From Candidatus Zixiibacteriota bacterium (GTDB taxonomy: Bacteria; Zixibacteria; MSB-5A5; SM1-73), in the NCBI GenBank assembly GCA_022866585.1, contig JALHUP010000012.1, forward strand, positions 1 to 23,689: a stretch of DNA of 23,689 bases, in the 5' to 3' direction. The position numbers were made by a program, and so were the translations under genes. Below the pieces are notes generated by a model. It saw nothing but the letters and a program-made list of their open reading frames with translations. It did no database searches and was not told the origin of the DNA. The stretch's first letter is position 1, and each line of letters opens with the position of its first letter. This document shows positions 7,264 through 14,912 of the stretch, one piece after another.

Positions 7264-7461
7264 CTTCAGTCCGAATTATGGATCTTGAGACCAGACGTCA
7301 TCATCTTTGGGCATTCTCATCTTCCTTACTACAAGAAAAAAGAGAATACCTTGCTTTTCAAGCCCGGAAGCTTATCGGGGAATTTAATGTCTTCATCTGC
7401 CAGCTATGGAGTCTTGAACATTGAAGGCAATGATGTCTGGGGTGAGATTTTCGAGCTATAG
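7264..7461 (+). pseudogene. Remnant of YfcE/MJ0936-type metallophosphoesterase (C-terminal part only)
   Basis: Directly after the bS22-like stop codon a frame reads LRPDVIIFGHSHLPYY, then a KPGSLSGN-type block, then YGVLNI and a TAG at 7459-7461. DVIIFGHSH with the following Pro, the NPGS-like KPGS and the closing strand match the last third of YfcE-type phosphodiesterases of about 160-180 residues. The GHSH histidines are metal ligands. The N-terminal metal motifs (DxH, GDxxD) are absent: only about 55-65 codons remain, with no ATG or GTG start and no ribosome-binding site. Deletion of the 5' part is inferred. Confidence 0.7.
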
Positions 7462-7485
7462 CGAACACACTCAAAAATTTTACAT

Positions 7486-7559
7486 TGTCATTGCAAGCGA
7501 CTGAAAGGAGTGCGGCAATCTCAAAAGATTGCTTCGTCGCTTCGCTCCTCGCAATGACA
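7486..7559. repeat. 74-bp inverted repeat of the TGTCATTGC...GCAATGACA type
   Basis: Terminal 9-mers TGTCATTGC and GCAATGACA are perfect complements. Inside, GCAATCTC and AGATTGC form the centre, flanked by GAGTG/GCTTCGCTCC-like arms. I recall very similar elements (CATTGCGAGGAGCGAAGCGA type) from intergenic regions of several unrelated bacterial phyla. It separates the phosphoesterase remnant from the tRNA gene. Confidence 0.8.
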
Positions 7560-7619
7560 GTTCATAGATGTGCTCGTATTAAAATAGATTTTAACTATGA
7601 ACTACCAACTGATTTTCCT

Positions 7620-7692
7620 GCCCCTGTAGCTCAGTTGGATAGAGCAGTGGCCTCCGGAGCCATGTGCACCCGTTCGAGTCGGGTCAGGGGTA
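7620..7692 (+). tRNA. tRNA-Arg (anticodon CCG)
   Basis: A complete cloverleaf can be drawn. The acceptor stem pairs GCCCCTG (7620-7626) with CAGGGGT (7685-7691), with A7692 as discriminator. The D stem is GCTC/GAGC. The anticodon stem GTGGC/GCCAT encloses CTCCGGA, with anticodon CCG at 7654-7656. The T arm is ACCCG-TTCGAGT-CGGGT. The CCG anticodon reads arginine codon CGG. CCA is not encoded. The G1-U72 acceptor pair and the 4-base variable loop are slightly unusual but tolerable. Confidence 0.93.
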
Positions 7693-7738
7693 GTTAAGGC
7701 GGTTCGTAGTTCGTGGAAAAACCAGAAGAAAATCGTAG

Positions 7739-7787
7739 GGGAGGGGTTTGTCCCCTCCCGAATTTGGTAGCCGTCCCGCTTGGCGGG
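7739..7787. repeat. Two adjacent palindromes downstream of tRNA-Arg
   Basis: GGGAGGGG (7739-7746) pairs with CCCCTCCC (7752-7759). Fifteen bases on, CCCGC (7775-7779) pairs with GCGGG (7783-7787). A further GTAGCCG/CGGCTAC pair (7767-7773 with 7826-7832) encloses the second. They fill the tRNA-proS gap. No T-run is present. Confidence 0.6.
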
Positions 7788-7870
7788 GCGAAATTATTAT
7801 TAAAAACTACGCAATCTGAAGATCGCGGCTACTATTTATCGTCACCAAAGCGAGATACTTACAGAAAAGC

Positions 7871-9589
7871 ATGAAATGGAGTGAGACTTACATACCGACC
7901 TTAAGGGAAGATCCGGCGGAGGCGGAGATAGTTAGCCATAAGCTTTTGGTGAGGGCGGGATATATCAGAAAGCTGGCGGCTGGGGTCTATAATTATCTTC
8001 CGTTGATGCAGAGAGTTTTGACCAAGATCTCAAATATCGTTCGGGAGGAGATGAATGCGGCTGGGGCGCAGGAGATTTTGATGCCGGTTTTGCATCCAGC
8101 TGAGCTTTGGCAACAAAGCGGAAGATGGCAGACCATAGGTAAGGAGCTGATGCGCACCAAAGATCGACATGATAGAGATTTGGTATTAGGAGGAACACAT
8201 GAGGAAGTGGTGACTAATTTGATTAAAGGCGAAGTCAGATCATATCGTCAGCTTCCTTTGAATCTCTACCAGATCCAGAATAAATTCCGAGATGAGATCA
8301 GACCCCGGTTCGGACTTATGCGGGGCAGAGAATTTATCATGAAAGATGCTTATTCATTTGATCGGGATGAAGAGAGTTTCAAAATAAGTTATCAGAAAAT
8401 GATAGATGCTTATTCTAAGACTTTCAGCCGATGTGGGCTGGAAACCAAAATCGTAGAATCGGACACTGGCGCCATGGGAGGAAAAGCGGCGCATGAGTTC
8501 ATGGTTATTGTGGATACGGAAGGAGGAGAGAATATCATCTTCTATTGCGATAAGTGTGACTATGCGGCTAACATGGACAAAGCCAGCTCTATAAGCGAGA
8601 CTGAGACTGAGAAAGAAGATGCCCAAAAACCACTTCAAAAGGTTGCTACACCTGGTGCCAAAACGGTGGAGGAGGTGACCGCATTTTTAAATGTTTCCGC
8701 AAAGAAGCTGGTCAAGACTTTATTGTATAAAGCGGATGGTGAAATCGTAGCCGCTATGATAAGAGGAGATAGGCAGATAAATGAGATCAAGTTGAAAAAT
8801 TCTTTAAAGTGCATCGATCTGGAGATGGCAGACGCACCGATGGTAGAAAAGATCACAAAAGCGGCGGTTGGCTTTGCCGGACCCGTGGGATTGAAAAATG
8901 TTAAGATAATAGCGGATGAAGAAATTTCTCAGATGAAAAATTTCGTCACCGGCGCAAACCAGGATAATTATCATTTCATAAATGTAAACGTCGGGCGGGA
9001 TGTCAAGATCGATTCGGTGAGCGAGATAAGAAATGCCCAGACGGGGGAGAGGTGCCCACGCTGTAAAAAGGGAGTCCTCCTTACTGCCAAAGGAATAGAG
9101 GTCGGCAACACCTTCATGCTGGGAACCAAATATAGTGAATCTCTGGGAGCAAGTTTCATCGACCAAAACGGCAAAGAAAAACCGTTTATCATGGGCTCTT
9201 ATGGAATTGGAATAACCAGAACAGCTCAAGCGGCTGTGGAGAAGTTTCATGATGAGAGGGGGATAATCTGGCCCGCTTCTATTGCCCCCTTATCCGTGGA
9301 AATACTTCCCCTAAATGTGAACGATGATAAACAAAGAGAAGTCGCCTTCCAAATATATCGAAAAATGAAAGAAAGAGACGTGGAGGTTTTAATCGACGAT
9401 AGAGACGAGAGGGCGGGAGTAAAGTTCAACGATGCTGATCTGGTCGGACTCCCTTTGAGGATAAACGTAGGGGAGAAAAGCTTAAAAGAGGATAAAGTAG
9501 AAATAGTGGTGAGAAGAACAAAGGAGGTGATTTCGATAAAACCTGAGGAGGCTTTGGAAAAATGTGTGGAGCTTTTAGGTAGTCTCTAA
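7871..9589 (+). CDS. proS: Prolyl-tRNA synthetase, bacterial type with editing insertion
   Basis: This class IIa synthetase charges tRNA-Pro. At 572 residues it is the full bacterial form. The N-terminus MKWSETYIPTLREDPAEAE and RAGYIRKLAAGVYNYLP (motif 1 region) are typical, and motif 2 holds RDEIRPRFGLMRGREFIMKD. The editing insertion (INS/YbaK-like) lies at about residues 225-405 with KTLLYKADGE, RGDRQINEIKL and FAGPVGL. Motif 3 is MGSYGIGITRTAQAAVEK, followed by the anticodon-binding domain. CDKC and CPRC pairs flank the insertion. Near 8597-8623 the insertion contains an SETETEKED stretch made of GAGACT hexamers. There is no clear ribosome-binding site. No T-box leader is seen. Confidence 0.97.
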   Translation: MKWSETYIPTLREDPAEAEIVSHKLLVRAGYIRKLAAGVYNYLPLMQRVLTKISNIVREEMNAAGAQEILMPVLHPAELWQQSGRWQTIGKELMRTKDRHDRDLVLGGTHEEVVTNLIKGEVRSYRQLPLNLYQIQNKFRDEIRPRFGLMRGREFIMKDAYSFDRDEESFKISYQKMIDAYSKTFSRCGLETKIVESDTGAMGGKAAHEFMVIVDTEGGENIIFYCDKCDYAANMDKASSISETETEKEDAQKPLQKVATPGAKTVEEVTAFLNVSAKKLVKTLLYKADGEIVAAMIRGDRQINEIKLKNSLKCIDLEMADAPMVEKITKAAVGFAGPVGLKNVKIIADEEISQMKNFVTGANQDNYHFINVNVGRDVKIDSVSEIRNAQTGERCPRCKKGVLLTAKGIEVGNTFMLGTKYSESLGASFIDQNGKEKPFIMGSYGIGITRTAQAAVEKFHDERGIIWPASIAPLSVEILPLNVNDDKQREVAFQIYRKMKERDVEVLIDDRDERAGVKFNDADLVGLPLRINVGEKSLKEDKVEIVVRRTKEVISIKPEEALEKCVELLGSL

Positions 9590-9625
9590 AAAAAGTTAAT
9601 ATGAATGTTTTCCAATTATTTATAT

Positions 9626-9712
9626 CACCCTCCCCTGACCCCTCCCATCAAGGGAGGGGGAAATTAAAAAGGAATTCCTCCTTTTGGCGGGGGAACAATT
9701 AGGGTGAGGGAT
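9626..9712. repeat. CCCTC-type element with outer inverted arms
   Basis: TCACCCTCCCC near 9626 and AGGGTGAGGGA near 9702 form outer arms. Inside, CCCCTCCC (9639-9646) pairs with GGGAGGGG (9652-9659). The architecture matches the 14765-14850 copy. Confidence 0.7.
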
Positions 9713-9763
9713 AAGAGTCGAATATAACCTACTGCTTTGTCAATTAAATAATGATTGCATCCC

Positions 9764-9860
9764 TGAGGTTGCGTAAAAAAACGATAGTCGAAACCGAGAT
9801 ACGACTTACGATACGTAACCAAAACCTAAACCGATAAACGATAAACATAGAAACCTTAGT
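9764..9860 (-). repeat. GGTTACGTATCG-family element, single arm
   Basis: The core CGATACGTAACC lies at 9809-9820, followed by AAAACCTAAACCG and ATAAACGATAAAC. It carries no inserted palindrome, so it serves as the 'empty' copy when compared with those at 14330 and 22721. Confidence 0.7.
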
Positions 9861-9933
9861 TTGTAGAGACGGCAACATACATAAAAGCGATTAAGGGCTA
9901 CCACAATTTTTTCTAAGCCTCTCATTTTTAGTG

Positions 9934-9961
9934 TTGCTTTTTTTAGAATACTTTATATATT
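9934..9961 (+). promoter_or_regulatory. Candidate promoter of the rimP cluster
   Basis: TTGCTT at 9934-9939, a 16-base spacer and TATATT at 9956-9961 predict a start near 9968, at the base of the hairpin listed next. The region is very AT-rich, so chance matches are possible. Confidence 0.45.
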
Positions 9962-9965
9962 AAAA

Positions 9966-9998
9966 AGTTAAGAGTGGGCAAAGCCCACTCTTTTAACT
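9966..9998 (+). promoter_or_regulatory. Leader hairpin upstream of rimP, possible attenuator
   Basis: AGTTAA plus GAGTGGGC (9966-9979), loop AAA, then GCCCACTC (9983-9990), TT bulge and TTAACT (9993-9998) make a 14-bp stem. The inner GC stem followed by TTTT looks like an intrinsic terminator. It sits 21 bases before the rimP start, so it may attenuate transcription or protect the 5' end. Confidence 0.6.
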
Positions 9999-10019
9999 AT
10001 ATTGACGTATAATTAAATT

Positions 10020-10493
10020 ATGTTAAATTTAACAGAAAAATTGAAAGAAAAGCTTTTGCCTTTGATAGAAGAGGAAAATTTAGAGTTGGTGGACCTGGAG
10101 TTTTCACCAGGCGGACCCAAGTCCCTTTTGAGGATATATGTGGACAAGCCCGCCGGGGTAACCATATACAATTGTGCAAATCTAAGTCGGAAGGTCTCTG
10201 ATTTTTTGGATATGGAGGACCTCGTCCCGTCCCGGTATAATTTAGAGGTCTCCTCTCCGGGTTTGGATAGACCCTTGATCAAAAAGGAAGATTTTATAAG
10301 AAAGATCGGAGAAAAGATCAGAGTATTTTTGAAAGAACCGGTAGAAGGAAAACTGGAGCTGGTAGGAAAGATCGAGAATTTCCAGGAAGAAACGCTATAT
10401 CTTTCCACCAAACCCGAAGGGGTTGAGCCTGGCGAAAATGAAGAAAAAGCCCTCCCCTTCAGCCAGGTATTAAAAGCCAAAATTATTTTCTAA
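10020..10493 (+). CDS. rimP: Ribosome maturation factor RimP
   Basis: RimP assists late 30S assembly. The 157-residue protein shows the family's N-terminal LELVDLEF block, LRIYVDKPAGVTIYNCANLSR and the signature LEVSSPGLDRPL at about residues 76-87, followed by the C-terminal Sm-like domain. The ATG at 10020 begins a normal-length protein, but no ribosome-binding site precedes it; TATAAT lies 6-11 bases upstream instead. Without a matching -35 box I do not call that a promoter, though a leaderless start cannot be excluded. It is first in the cluster and precedes nusA by 16 bases. Confidence 0.94.
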   Translation: MLNLTEKLKEKLLPLIEEENLELVDLEFSPGGPKSLLRIYVDKPAGVTIYNCANLSRKVSDFLDMEDLVPSRYNLEVSSPGLDRPLIKKEDFIRKIGEKIRVFLKEPVEGKLELVGKIENFQEETLYLSTKPEGVEPGENEEKALPFSQVLKAKIIF

Positions 10494-10509
10494 AAAGAGG
10501 TTTTGATTG

Positions 10510-11772
10510 ATGAATTATGAGATATTAGAAGCGTTAACCCGGATCACCAAAGACAAAAACATCGATATGGACTTTGTAATCGAGAGCCTGGAAGCAGGTC
10601 TTATGCTGGCGGCAAAGAAGAGGTTCGGCAATACGGACAATATAAAAATCGACATAAACCGAAAATCGGGCGAGATTAAGATCACCGCCACCAAGAAGGC
10701 GGTAAAAGAGATTACCGATCCGAATACACAGATTATTTTGGCGGAGGCGAAAAAACTGAATCCTAACGTAAAATCAGAAGCGGAAGTGGAGGTGGAGATC
10801 GGTTTTGAGGAATTTGGCAGAAATGCTATCCTGGCGGCCAAACAGATTCTAATTCAAAGGGTACGAGAGGCAGAAAGAGAAAAAATCTATGATGAGTATA
10901 AAGATAAGGTGGAGGATATAGTTACCGGATCAGTCCAGCAAGTAGACAAGGGCAACCTGTTAGTTAATCTGGGACGAGCAGAAGGGATCATCCCGTTAAA
11001 GGAGCAGATTTCAAAGGAGAAATATAGACAGGGAGATAGAATCAGAGCTTATGTTCTGGATGTGCAAAAGACGGCTAAGGGACCCCAGATTATCCTTTCC
11101 CGGGCGCACCCGAGGTTTGTGCAGAGGCTTTTTGAATTGGAGGTTCCGGAGGTATACGAGAGGATCGTTGAGATCAAAGTGGTAGCCAGAGAACCGGGAG
11201 AAAGATCAAAAATAGCAGTGAGCTCCATAGATGAGAGGGTGGATCCAGTGGGCGCCTGTGTAGGAGTGAAGGGATCGAGGGTGCAAAACATCGTCCGGGA
11301 GCTTTCCAATGAAAGGATCGATATAGTCCCTTGGAGTGCCATACCAGAAACTTTTGCCGCCCGGGCCTTAGCTCCGGCTAAAGTGGTACACATAGATACC
11401 TATCATGATAACAACAGCATGACCGTGGTAGTGGAGGACGATAGATTATCTTTGGCTATCGGCAGATCCGGACAGAATGCCAGATTGGCGGCAAAACTCG
11501 TCGGGTGGAAGTTAAATATATTAAGCGAAAGCGAATACAGAGAGCGCAAGAAAGTGGAAGATCAGCTCAAAATCTATGTGAGCGAACTGCCCGGAGTGGG
11601 AAAGAAGCTTAAGGAAAAATTGACCAACTCGGGAATCGAAACCATCCAGGATCTGGCTAAGTCCAAGATCGAAGCTCTGACCCAAATAGAAGGAATTGGT
11701 CAAAAGAAGGCAGAATCCTTGGTCGAAGCGGCTAAGGACTATTTGACCCCAACCCGAACGAAGGGTAAATAG
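10510..11772 (+). CDS. nusA: Transcription termination/antitermination factor NusA
   Basis: NusA binds RNA polymerase and modulates pausing, termination and antitermination. The 420-residue protein has the N-terminal polymerase-binding domain (about 1-125), an S1 domain (TGSVQQVDKGNLLVNLGRAE, about 135-200), two KH domains (GVKGSRVQNIVREL; AIGRSGQNARLAAKL), and two C-terminal helix-hairpin-helix motifs (LPGVGKKL, IEGIGQKK). The single short C-terminal repeat region is smaller than in E. coli NusA. ATG 10510 is preferred over TTG 10507 because GAGGT at 10497-10501 then has an 8-base spacer. ylxR and ylxQ, which often follow nusA, are absent. Confidence 0.97.
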   Translation: MNYEILEALTRITKDKNIDMDFVIESLEAGLMLAAKKRFGNTDNIKIDINRKSGEIKITATKKAVKEITDPNTQIILAEAKKLNPNVKSEAEVEVEIGFEEFGRNAILAAKQILIQRVREAEREKIYDEYKDKVEDIVTGSVQQVDKGNLLVNLGRAEGIIPLKEQISKEKYRQGDRIRAYVLDVQKTAKGPQIILSRAHPRFVQRLFELEVPEVYERIVEIKVVAREPGERSKIAVSSIDERVDPVGACVGVKGSRVQNIVRELSNERIDIVPWSAIPETFAARALAPAKVVHIDTYHDNNSMTVVVEDDRLSLAIGRSGQNARLAAKLVGWKLNILSESEYRERKKVEDQLKIYVSELPGVGKKLKEKLTNSGIETIQDLAKSKIEALTQIEGIGQKKAESLVEAAKDYLTPTRTKGK

Positions 11773-11779
11773 ATTCTTG

Positions 11780-11862
11780 AGAAGTGGGAAGTTAGAAGTC
11801 AGAAGTTAAAAGTCAAAGGATCTTAGCATTAAGCTCTTAGCTTTAAACTTAATTTTCAGGAG
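11780..11862. repeat. Heptad array after nusA, ending in an AGGAG box
   Basis: 7-mers AGAAGTG, GGAAGTT, AGAAGTC, AGAAGTT and AAAAGTC start 7 bases after the nusA stop. They pass into AAGCTCTTAGCTTTAAACTT units and end TTTTCAGGAG. AAGTTAAAAG (about 11804-11813) can pair with CTTTAAACTT (11841-11850) with one mismatch. The 3' end resembles those before HU and pnp. Confidence 0.7.
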
Positions 11863-11872
11863 CTTTTAATTA

Positions 11873-11891
11873 TCCCGCTTTGCGGAAGAGG
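11873..11891. repeat. TCCCGC palindrome abutting the infB ribosome-binding site
   Basis: CCGC (11875-11878) pairs with GCGG (11882-11885), and the element runs straight into GAAGAGG, which serves as the Shine-Dalgarno sequence for infB. It looks like a copy of the small palindrome family inserted between the older AGGAG box and the start codon. Confidence 0.55.
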
Positions 11892-11899
11892 TATTGAGG

Positions 11900-14137
11900 T
11901 TGGCAAAGAAAAGAGTTCATCAGGTAGCCAAAGATTATCAAATCTCCAGCGAAGCCTTGCTTGCCATCATAGCGGAGCTTGGTTTTAAGGTAAAAAGCCA
12001 CATGAGTGTGGTAGATGATAAGATATTTTCCGCCGTTGAGGAGAAATTCAGAAAGGAAAGGGAAGCGGTCAAGGAGGAATACGCTTTAAAGAAGAAGAAA
12101 TTAGAAGAGAGAGAAAAAAAGGAAGGGACCGAATCCGTCGTGGAAAAAGCGGGTCCCAAAGAACTTAGACTCAGCCGAAAGGATCGTCTAAGAAAGCTGG
12201 AGAAAAAAAGGCTGGAGACCACGAAGAAAAAGGGAGTCTTTCCTGTAGGGAAATTTGAAAAAAGAGTCGACAAAAGGGAAGTTGCGGATAGCGTAAAGAA
12301 GACCTTGGCTTCAATCGAAACCATAAAGAGGCTAAGAAAATATAAAAAGAAAACTCCGGAGGGAAAAGAAGGTGAAAAAGAGGAGCCGACTAACCTCATT
12401 AAAGTGAGCGAATATATCTCGGTAGCGGAGTTGTCCAGCCTGATGGGACTCAAGCCAGCAGAGGTCATTTCCAAATGTCTGGAATTGGGATTTGTGGCCA
12501 GCATCAATCAGAGGTTGGACATGGATACAATTGAGACCATTGCTTTAGAATTCGGCTTCAATGTTGAGCCGACAAAAGAGATCGGCTTAGAAGAAGAGGT
12601 GGAAGAGGAGAGGGAGGAGGATTTAAAATTTCGCGCTCCGGTGATCACTATCATGGGACATGTGGACCATGGAAAAACTTCTCTTTTGGATTACATCCGA
12701 AAGAGTAACATCATTGCGGGCGAGTCCGGGGGAATCACGCAACACATAGGGGCCTATGAAGTCATATTGCCTGGGGGGACTATAACTTTCTTAGACACTC
12801 CGGGACACGAGGCTTTCACCGCCATGAGAGCCAGGGGAGTGCAGATAACTGATCTGGTAGTATTGGTGATAGCGGCAAATGAGAGCGTAATGCCTCAGAC
12901 CATCGAAGCCATCGACCACGCCAGAGCCGCGGGAGTTTCCATCATAGTGGCGATCAACAAAATGGATCTGCCGGATGCCAACAGTGAGCCCATCAAAGAG
13001 CAATTGGCAAAGCTGAACTTAGTTCCCGAGGAATGGGGCGGCAAGACTATAATGGTGGAGATCTCTGCCAAAACCGGGATGGGGGTAGGAAAGCTTTTGG
13101 ATATGATCCTTCTCCAAGCCGAGATGCTGGAGCTTAAAGCTAATCCTGACAGAAACGCCCAAGGGGTAGTGCTGGAGTCAGAACTCAGTCGGGGCCGGGG
13201 AGTGATCACTACAACCTTGGTTCAAAAAGGAACCTTAAGAATTGGAGATCCGTTTGTTAGCGGGGCCTACCACGGAAGAGTGCGGGCGATGTTTGATGAA
13301 AGAGGAAACCCGGTGAAAAATGCCGGACCTTCCATGCCGGTCTTAGTTTTGGGAGCCTCGGGGACCCCTCAAGCTGGGGACACTTTCTTAGTAACGAAAA
13401 CCGAGGCAGAAGCGCGGGAAATTTCCGCTAAAAGAATAAGACTTAAAAGGGAACGGGACTTAAGACAGATCAAAAGGTTCACCTTGACCGACATCTATCA
13501 ACAGATCGAGGAGGGAAAGGTAAAAGATTTAACCTTGGTCATCAAAGGGGATGTGGATGGCTCGGTGGAAGCTTTATCTGACACTTTAGAGAAGATCTCC
13601 ACCTCCGAAGTCAGGGTGAGAGTTATTCACAAAGGAGTGGGTTCTATCAACGAAAGCGATGTCCTTTTGGCGGCCGCTTCTTCCGCCATAGTTATCGGCT
13701 TTCATGTTCGTCCGGATATCAGAGCCAGGGAAGTGGCCTCCAGAGAGAAAGTAGATATAAGGCTTTACGAGGTGATCTACGAGGTGGAATCGGACATCAA
13801 AAAGGCGTTGGAGGGACTTTTAGAACCGGAGATTTCCGAAACCGTCTCTGGCACAGCCGAGGTTAAAGATGTCTTCAAAATACCCAAGGTGGGACAGGTG
13901 GCGGGATGCTCCGTAAAAGTGGGAAATATAAAAAGAGGAGACAAGGTTCGGGTGATAAGAGATGGGTTGGTGGCTTATAATGGCACCATCTCCTCCTTAA
14001 AAAGATTCAAAGATGACGTTCGGGAAGTGACCAGCGGACTGGAATGTGGAATAAGAATAGAGGACTACAACGACATAAAAACTGGAGATATCATTGAAGC
14101 TTATCAGGTGACGGAGCTGTCTAGAAAATTGGAATGA
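11900..14137 (+). CDS. infB: Translation initiation factor IF-2
   Basis: IF-2 is the GTPase that brings initiator fMet-tRNA to the 30S subunit. The 745-residue product begins MAKKRVHQVAKDY, the usual IF2 N-terminus. A Lys/Glu-rich linker covers about residues 50-165, followed by a second IF2N domain (VSEYISVAELSSLMGL). The G domain has GHVDHGKT at 253-260, DTPGHE at 299-304 and NKMD at 353-356. Domains II, III (VKGDVDGSVEAL) and IV complete it. The start is TTG. I prefer 11900 over 11894 because GAAGAGG at 11885-11891 then has proper spacing. The first IF2N domain is present, and the linker is short compared with E. coli. Confidence 0.97.
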   Translation: MAKKRVHQVAKDYQISSEALLAIIAELGFKVKSHMSVVDDKIFSAVEEKFRKEREAVKEEYALKKKKLEEREKKEGTESVVEKAGPKELRLSRKDRLRKLEKKRLETTKKKGVFPVGKFEKRVDKREVADSVKKTLASIETIKRLRKYKKKTPEGKEGEKEEPTNLIKVSEYISVAELSSLMGLKPAEVISKCLELGFVASINQRLDMDTIETIALEFGFNVEPTKEIGLEEEVEEEREEDLKFRAPVITIMGHVDHGKTSLLDYIRKSNIIAGESGGITQHIGAYEVILPGGTITFLDTPGHEAFTAMRARGVQITDLVVLVIAANESVMPQTIEAIDHARAAGVSIIVAINKMDLPDANSEPIKEQLAKLNLVPEEWGGKTIMVEISAKTGMGVGKLLDMILLQAEMLELKANPDRNAQGVVLESELSRGRGVITTTLVQKGTLRIGDPFVSGAYHGRVRAMFDERGNPVKNAGPSMPVLVLGASGTPQAGDTFLVTKTEAEAREISAKRIRLKRERDLRQIKRFTLTDIYQQIEEGKVKDLTLVIKGDVDGSVEALSDTLEKISTSEVRVRVIHKGVGSINESDVLLAAASSAIVIGFHVRPDIRAREVASREKVDIRLYEVIYEVESDIKKALEGLLEPEISETVSGTAEVKDVFKIPKVGQVAGCSVKVGNIKRGDKVRVIRDGLVAYNGTISSLKRFKDDVREVTSGLECGIRIEDYNDIKTGDIIEAYQVTELSRKLE

Positions 14138-14157
14138 ACCACAGGGGCTTGTTTTTT

Positions 14158-14400
14158 AATAGGTTTCGTTAAAAAAGGTTTCGGTTATGTATCGTTTGTC
14201 GTTAGTCGTAAAAAGGTTTCGAATAGAAAATCTTAATAGGCGGAATTGATGTTTTCATGATTTAAATGTCTATCAAAATACATTCAAGTGATTTTAAGGG
14301 GGACGAAAGACCAAATCTTAATCCGAAACCGATACGTAACCGACTTGTAGTGAGCTTGTCGAACTAAACCTAAGCCGATGAACGCAAAAAGACTAAAAGC
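14158..14400. repeat. GGTTACGTATCG-family element, inverted pair
   Basis: The left arm starts ATAGGTTTCG and holds GGTTATGTATCG at 14183-14194, then TTTGTCGTTAGTCG. The right arm holds CGATACGTAACC at 14330-14341 and ends in the CCTAAGCCGATGAACG block. The right arm contains an extra 23 bases (14342-14364, CTTGTAGTGAGCTTGTCG type) that are missing from the copy at 9809. It fills the whole 294-base infB-ylxP gap, and nothing else is seen there. Confidence 0.7.
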
Positions 14401-14431
14401 TAACACAAAGATACGCTAAGCTGATTTTAAC

Positions 14432-14713
14432 ATGGTGGTGGGACTGGCAAATATCGACATTCATATTCCGGAAAGCGGATCCTTGAAAAACAAAAGACAT
14501 TTTTTGAAGGGGATAAAAGATCGGCTGAGGAATAAATTCAACGTCTCCGTAGCGGAGGTGGGACATAACGATCTTTGGCAGAGAACCAGCATCGGGGTGT
14601 CGGTGGTAGCAAATGATAAGAGATTTGCCAATCGAGTCCTTTCCCAGGTAGTGGAACATATCAATAAGGAAAACGGGGTCCAAATTCTGGATTATTCCAT
14701 AGAGATATTCTAA
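14432..14713 (+). CDS. YlxP-like protein (DUF503)
   Basis: A 93-residue product of the DUF503 family, commonly found between infB and rbfA. It shows the family's IHIPESGSLKNKRHFLKGI block at about residues 10-28 and then FNVSVAEVGHNDLWQRTSIG at about 38-57. The function is not firmly established; neighbourhood suggests a role in ribosome biogenesis. The ATG at 14432 gives the family's normal length. No ribosome-binding site is visible, so translation may depend on other features. It stands apart from infB because of a long repeat element. Confidence 0.9.
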   Translation: MVVGLANIDIHIPESGSLKNKRHFLKGIKDRLRNKFNVSVAEVGHNDLWQRTSIGVSVVANDKRFANRVLSQVVEHINKENGVQILDYSIEIF

Positions 14714-14724
14714 AGTGGCTAGTG

Positions 14725-14730
14725 TATAAT
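14725..14730 (+). promoter_or_regulatory. Possible -10 box upstream of rbfA
   Basis: A perfect TATAAT lies 12 bases after the ylxP stop, preceded by AGTG, but no good -35 box is found 16-18 bases upstream. It could give the rbfA-nrnA-truB segment its own transcription start. Confidence 0.3.
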
Positions 14731-14764
14731 ACAGATGCCCAAATTTTTTTTACATTGTACTTGA

Positions 14765-14850
14765 TTCCCCCCCTCACCCTGCCCTCTCCCCTCCGGGGAG
14801 AGGGTTCACCCTGAATTTGTCCCGAAGGAAGGGTTAGCGAGAGGGGACGA
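14765..14850. repeat. CCCTCACCC-type hairpin element
   Basis: CCCTCACCCTG leads into CCCTCTCCCC (14782-14791) and GGGGAGAGGG (14795-14804), a perfect 10-bp stem with loop TCC. A TTCACCCTGAATTTGTCCCG tail and a GCGAGAGGGG end follow. It fills most of the ylxP-rbfA gap. Confidence 0.8.
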
Positions 14851-14912
14851 GATCGTATCATAGATAGGTTTGTATTAGTAAGTAGTATAAAAAGCAGGGG
14901 TCAGGGAAAGAA

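Larger units (their letters stand above)
9590..10019. other. 430-base intergenic region between proS and rimP
   Basis: No protein-coding signal was found. From left to right it holds a CCCTC-type hairpin element, half of a GGTTACGTATCG-family element, an AT-rich stretch with a promoter candidate, and a strong hairpin just before rimP. Each is listed separately. Confidence 0.7.

Noticed and set aside
7485..7697. 70-codon + strand open frame over the inverted repeat and tRNA-Arg
   Set aside because: It is the translation of the 74-bp repeat and of the tRNA gene (PVAQLDRAVASGA is a typical translated tRNA), with no ribosome-binding site.
7693..7870. T-box leader for proS
   Set aside because: The conserved T-box sequence and a terminator stem are absent; only repeat palindromes are found in the gap.
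10008..10013. TATAAT as a promoter for a leaderless rimP transcript
   Set aside because: The box lies 6 bases before the ATG and the TTGACG next to it has no spacer, so a promoter there is unlikely.
11938..12507. 189-codon - strand open frame opposite the infB linker
   Set aside because: The Ser/Phe/Leu-rich product is what results from reading Lys/Glu codons in antisense.
14661..14861. 66-codon - strand open frame between ylxP and rbfA
   Set aside because: Its product (SLTLPSGQIQGEPSPRRG-type) is simply the translated CCCTCACCC repeat element.
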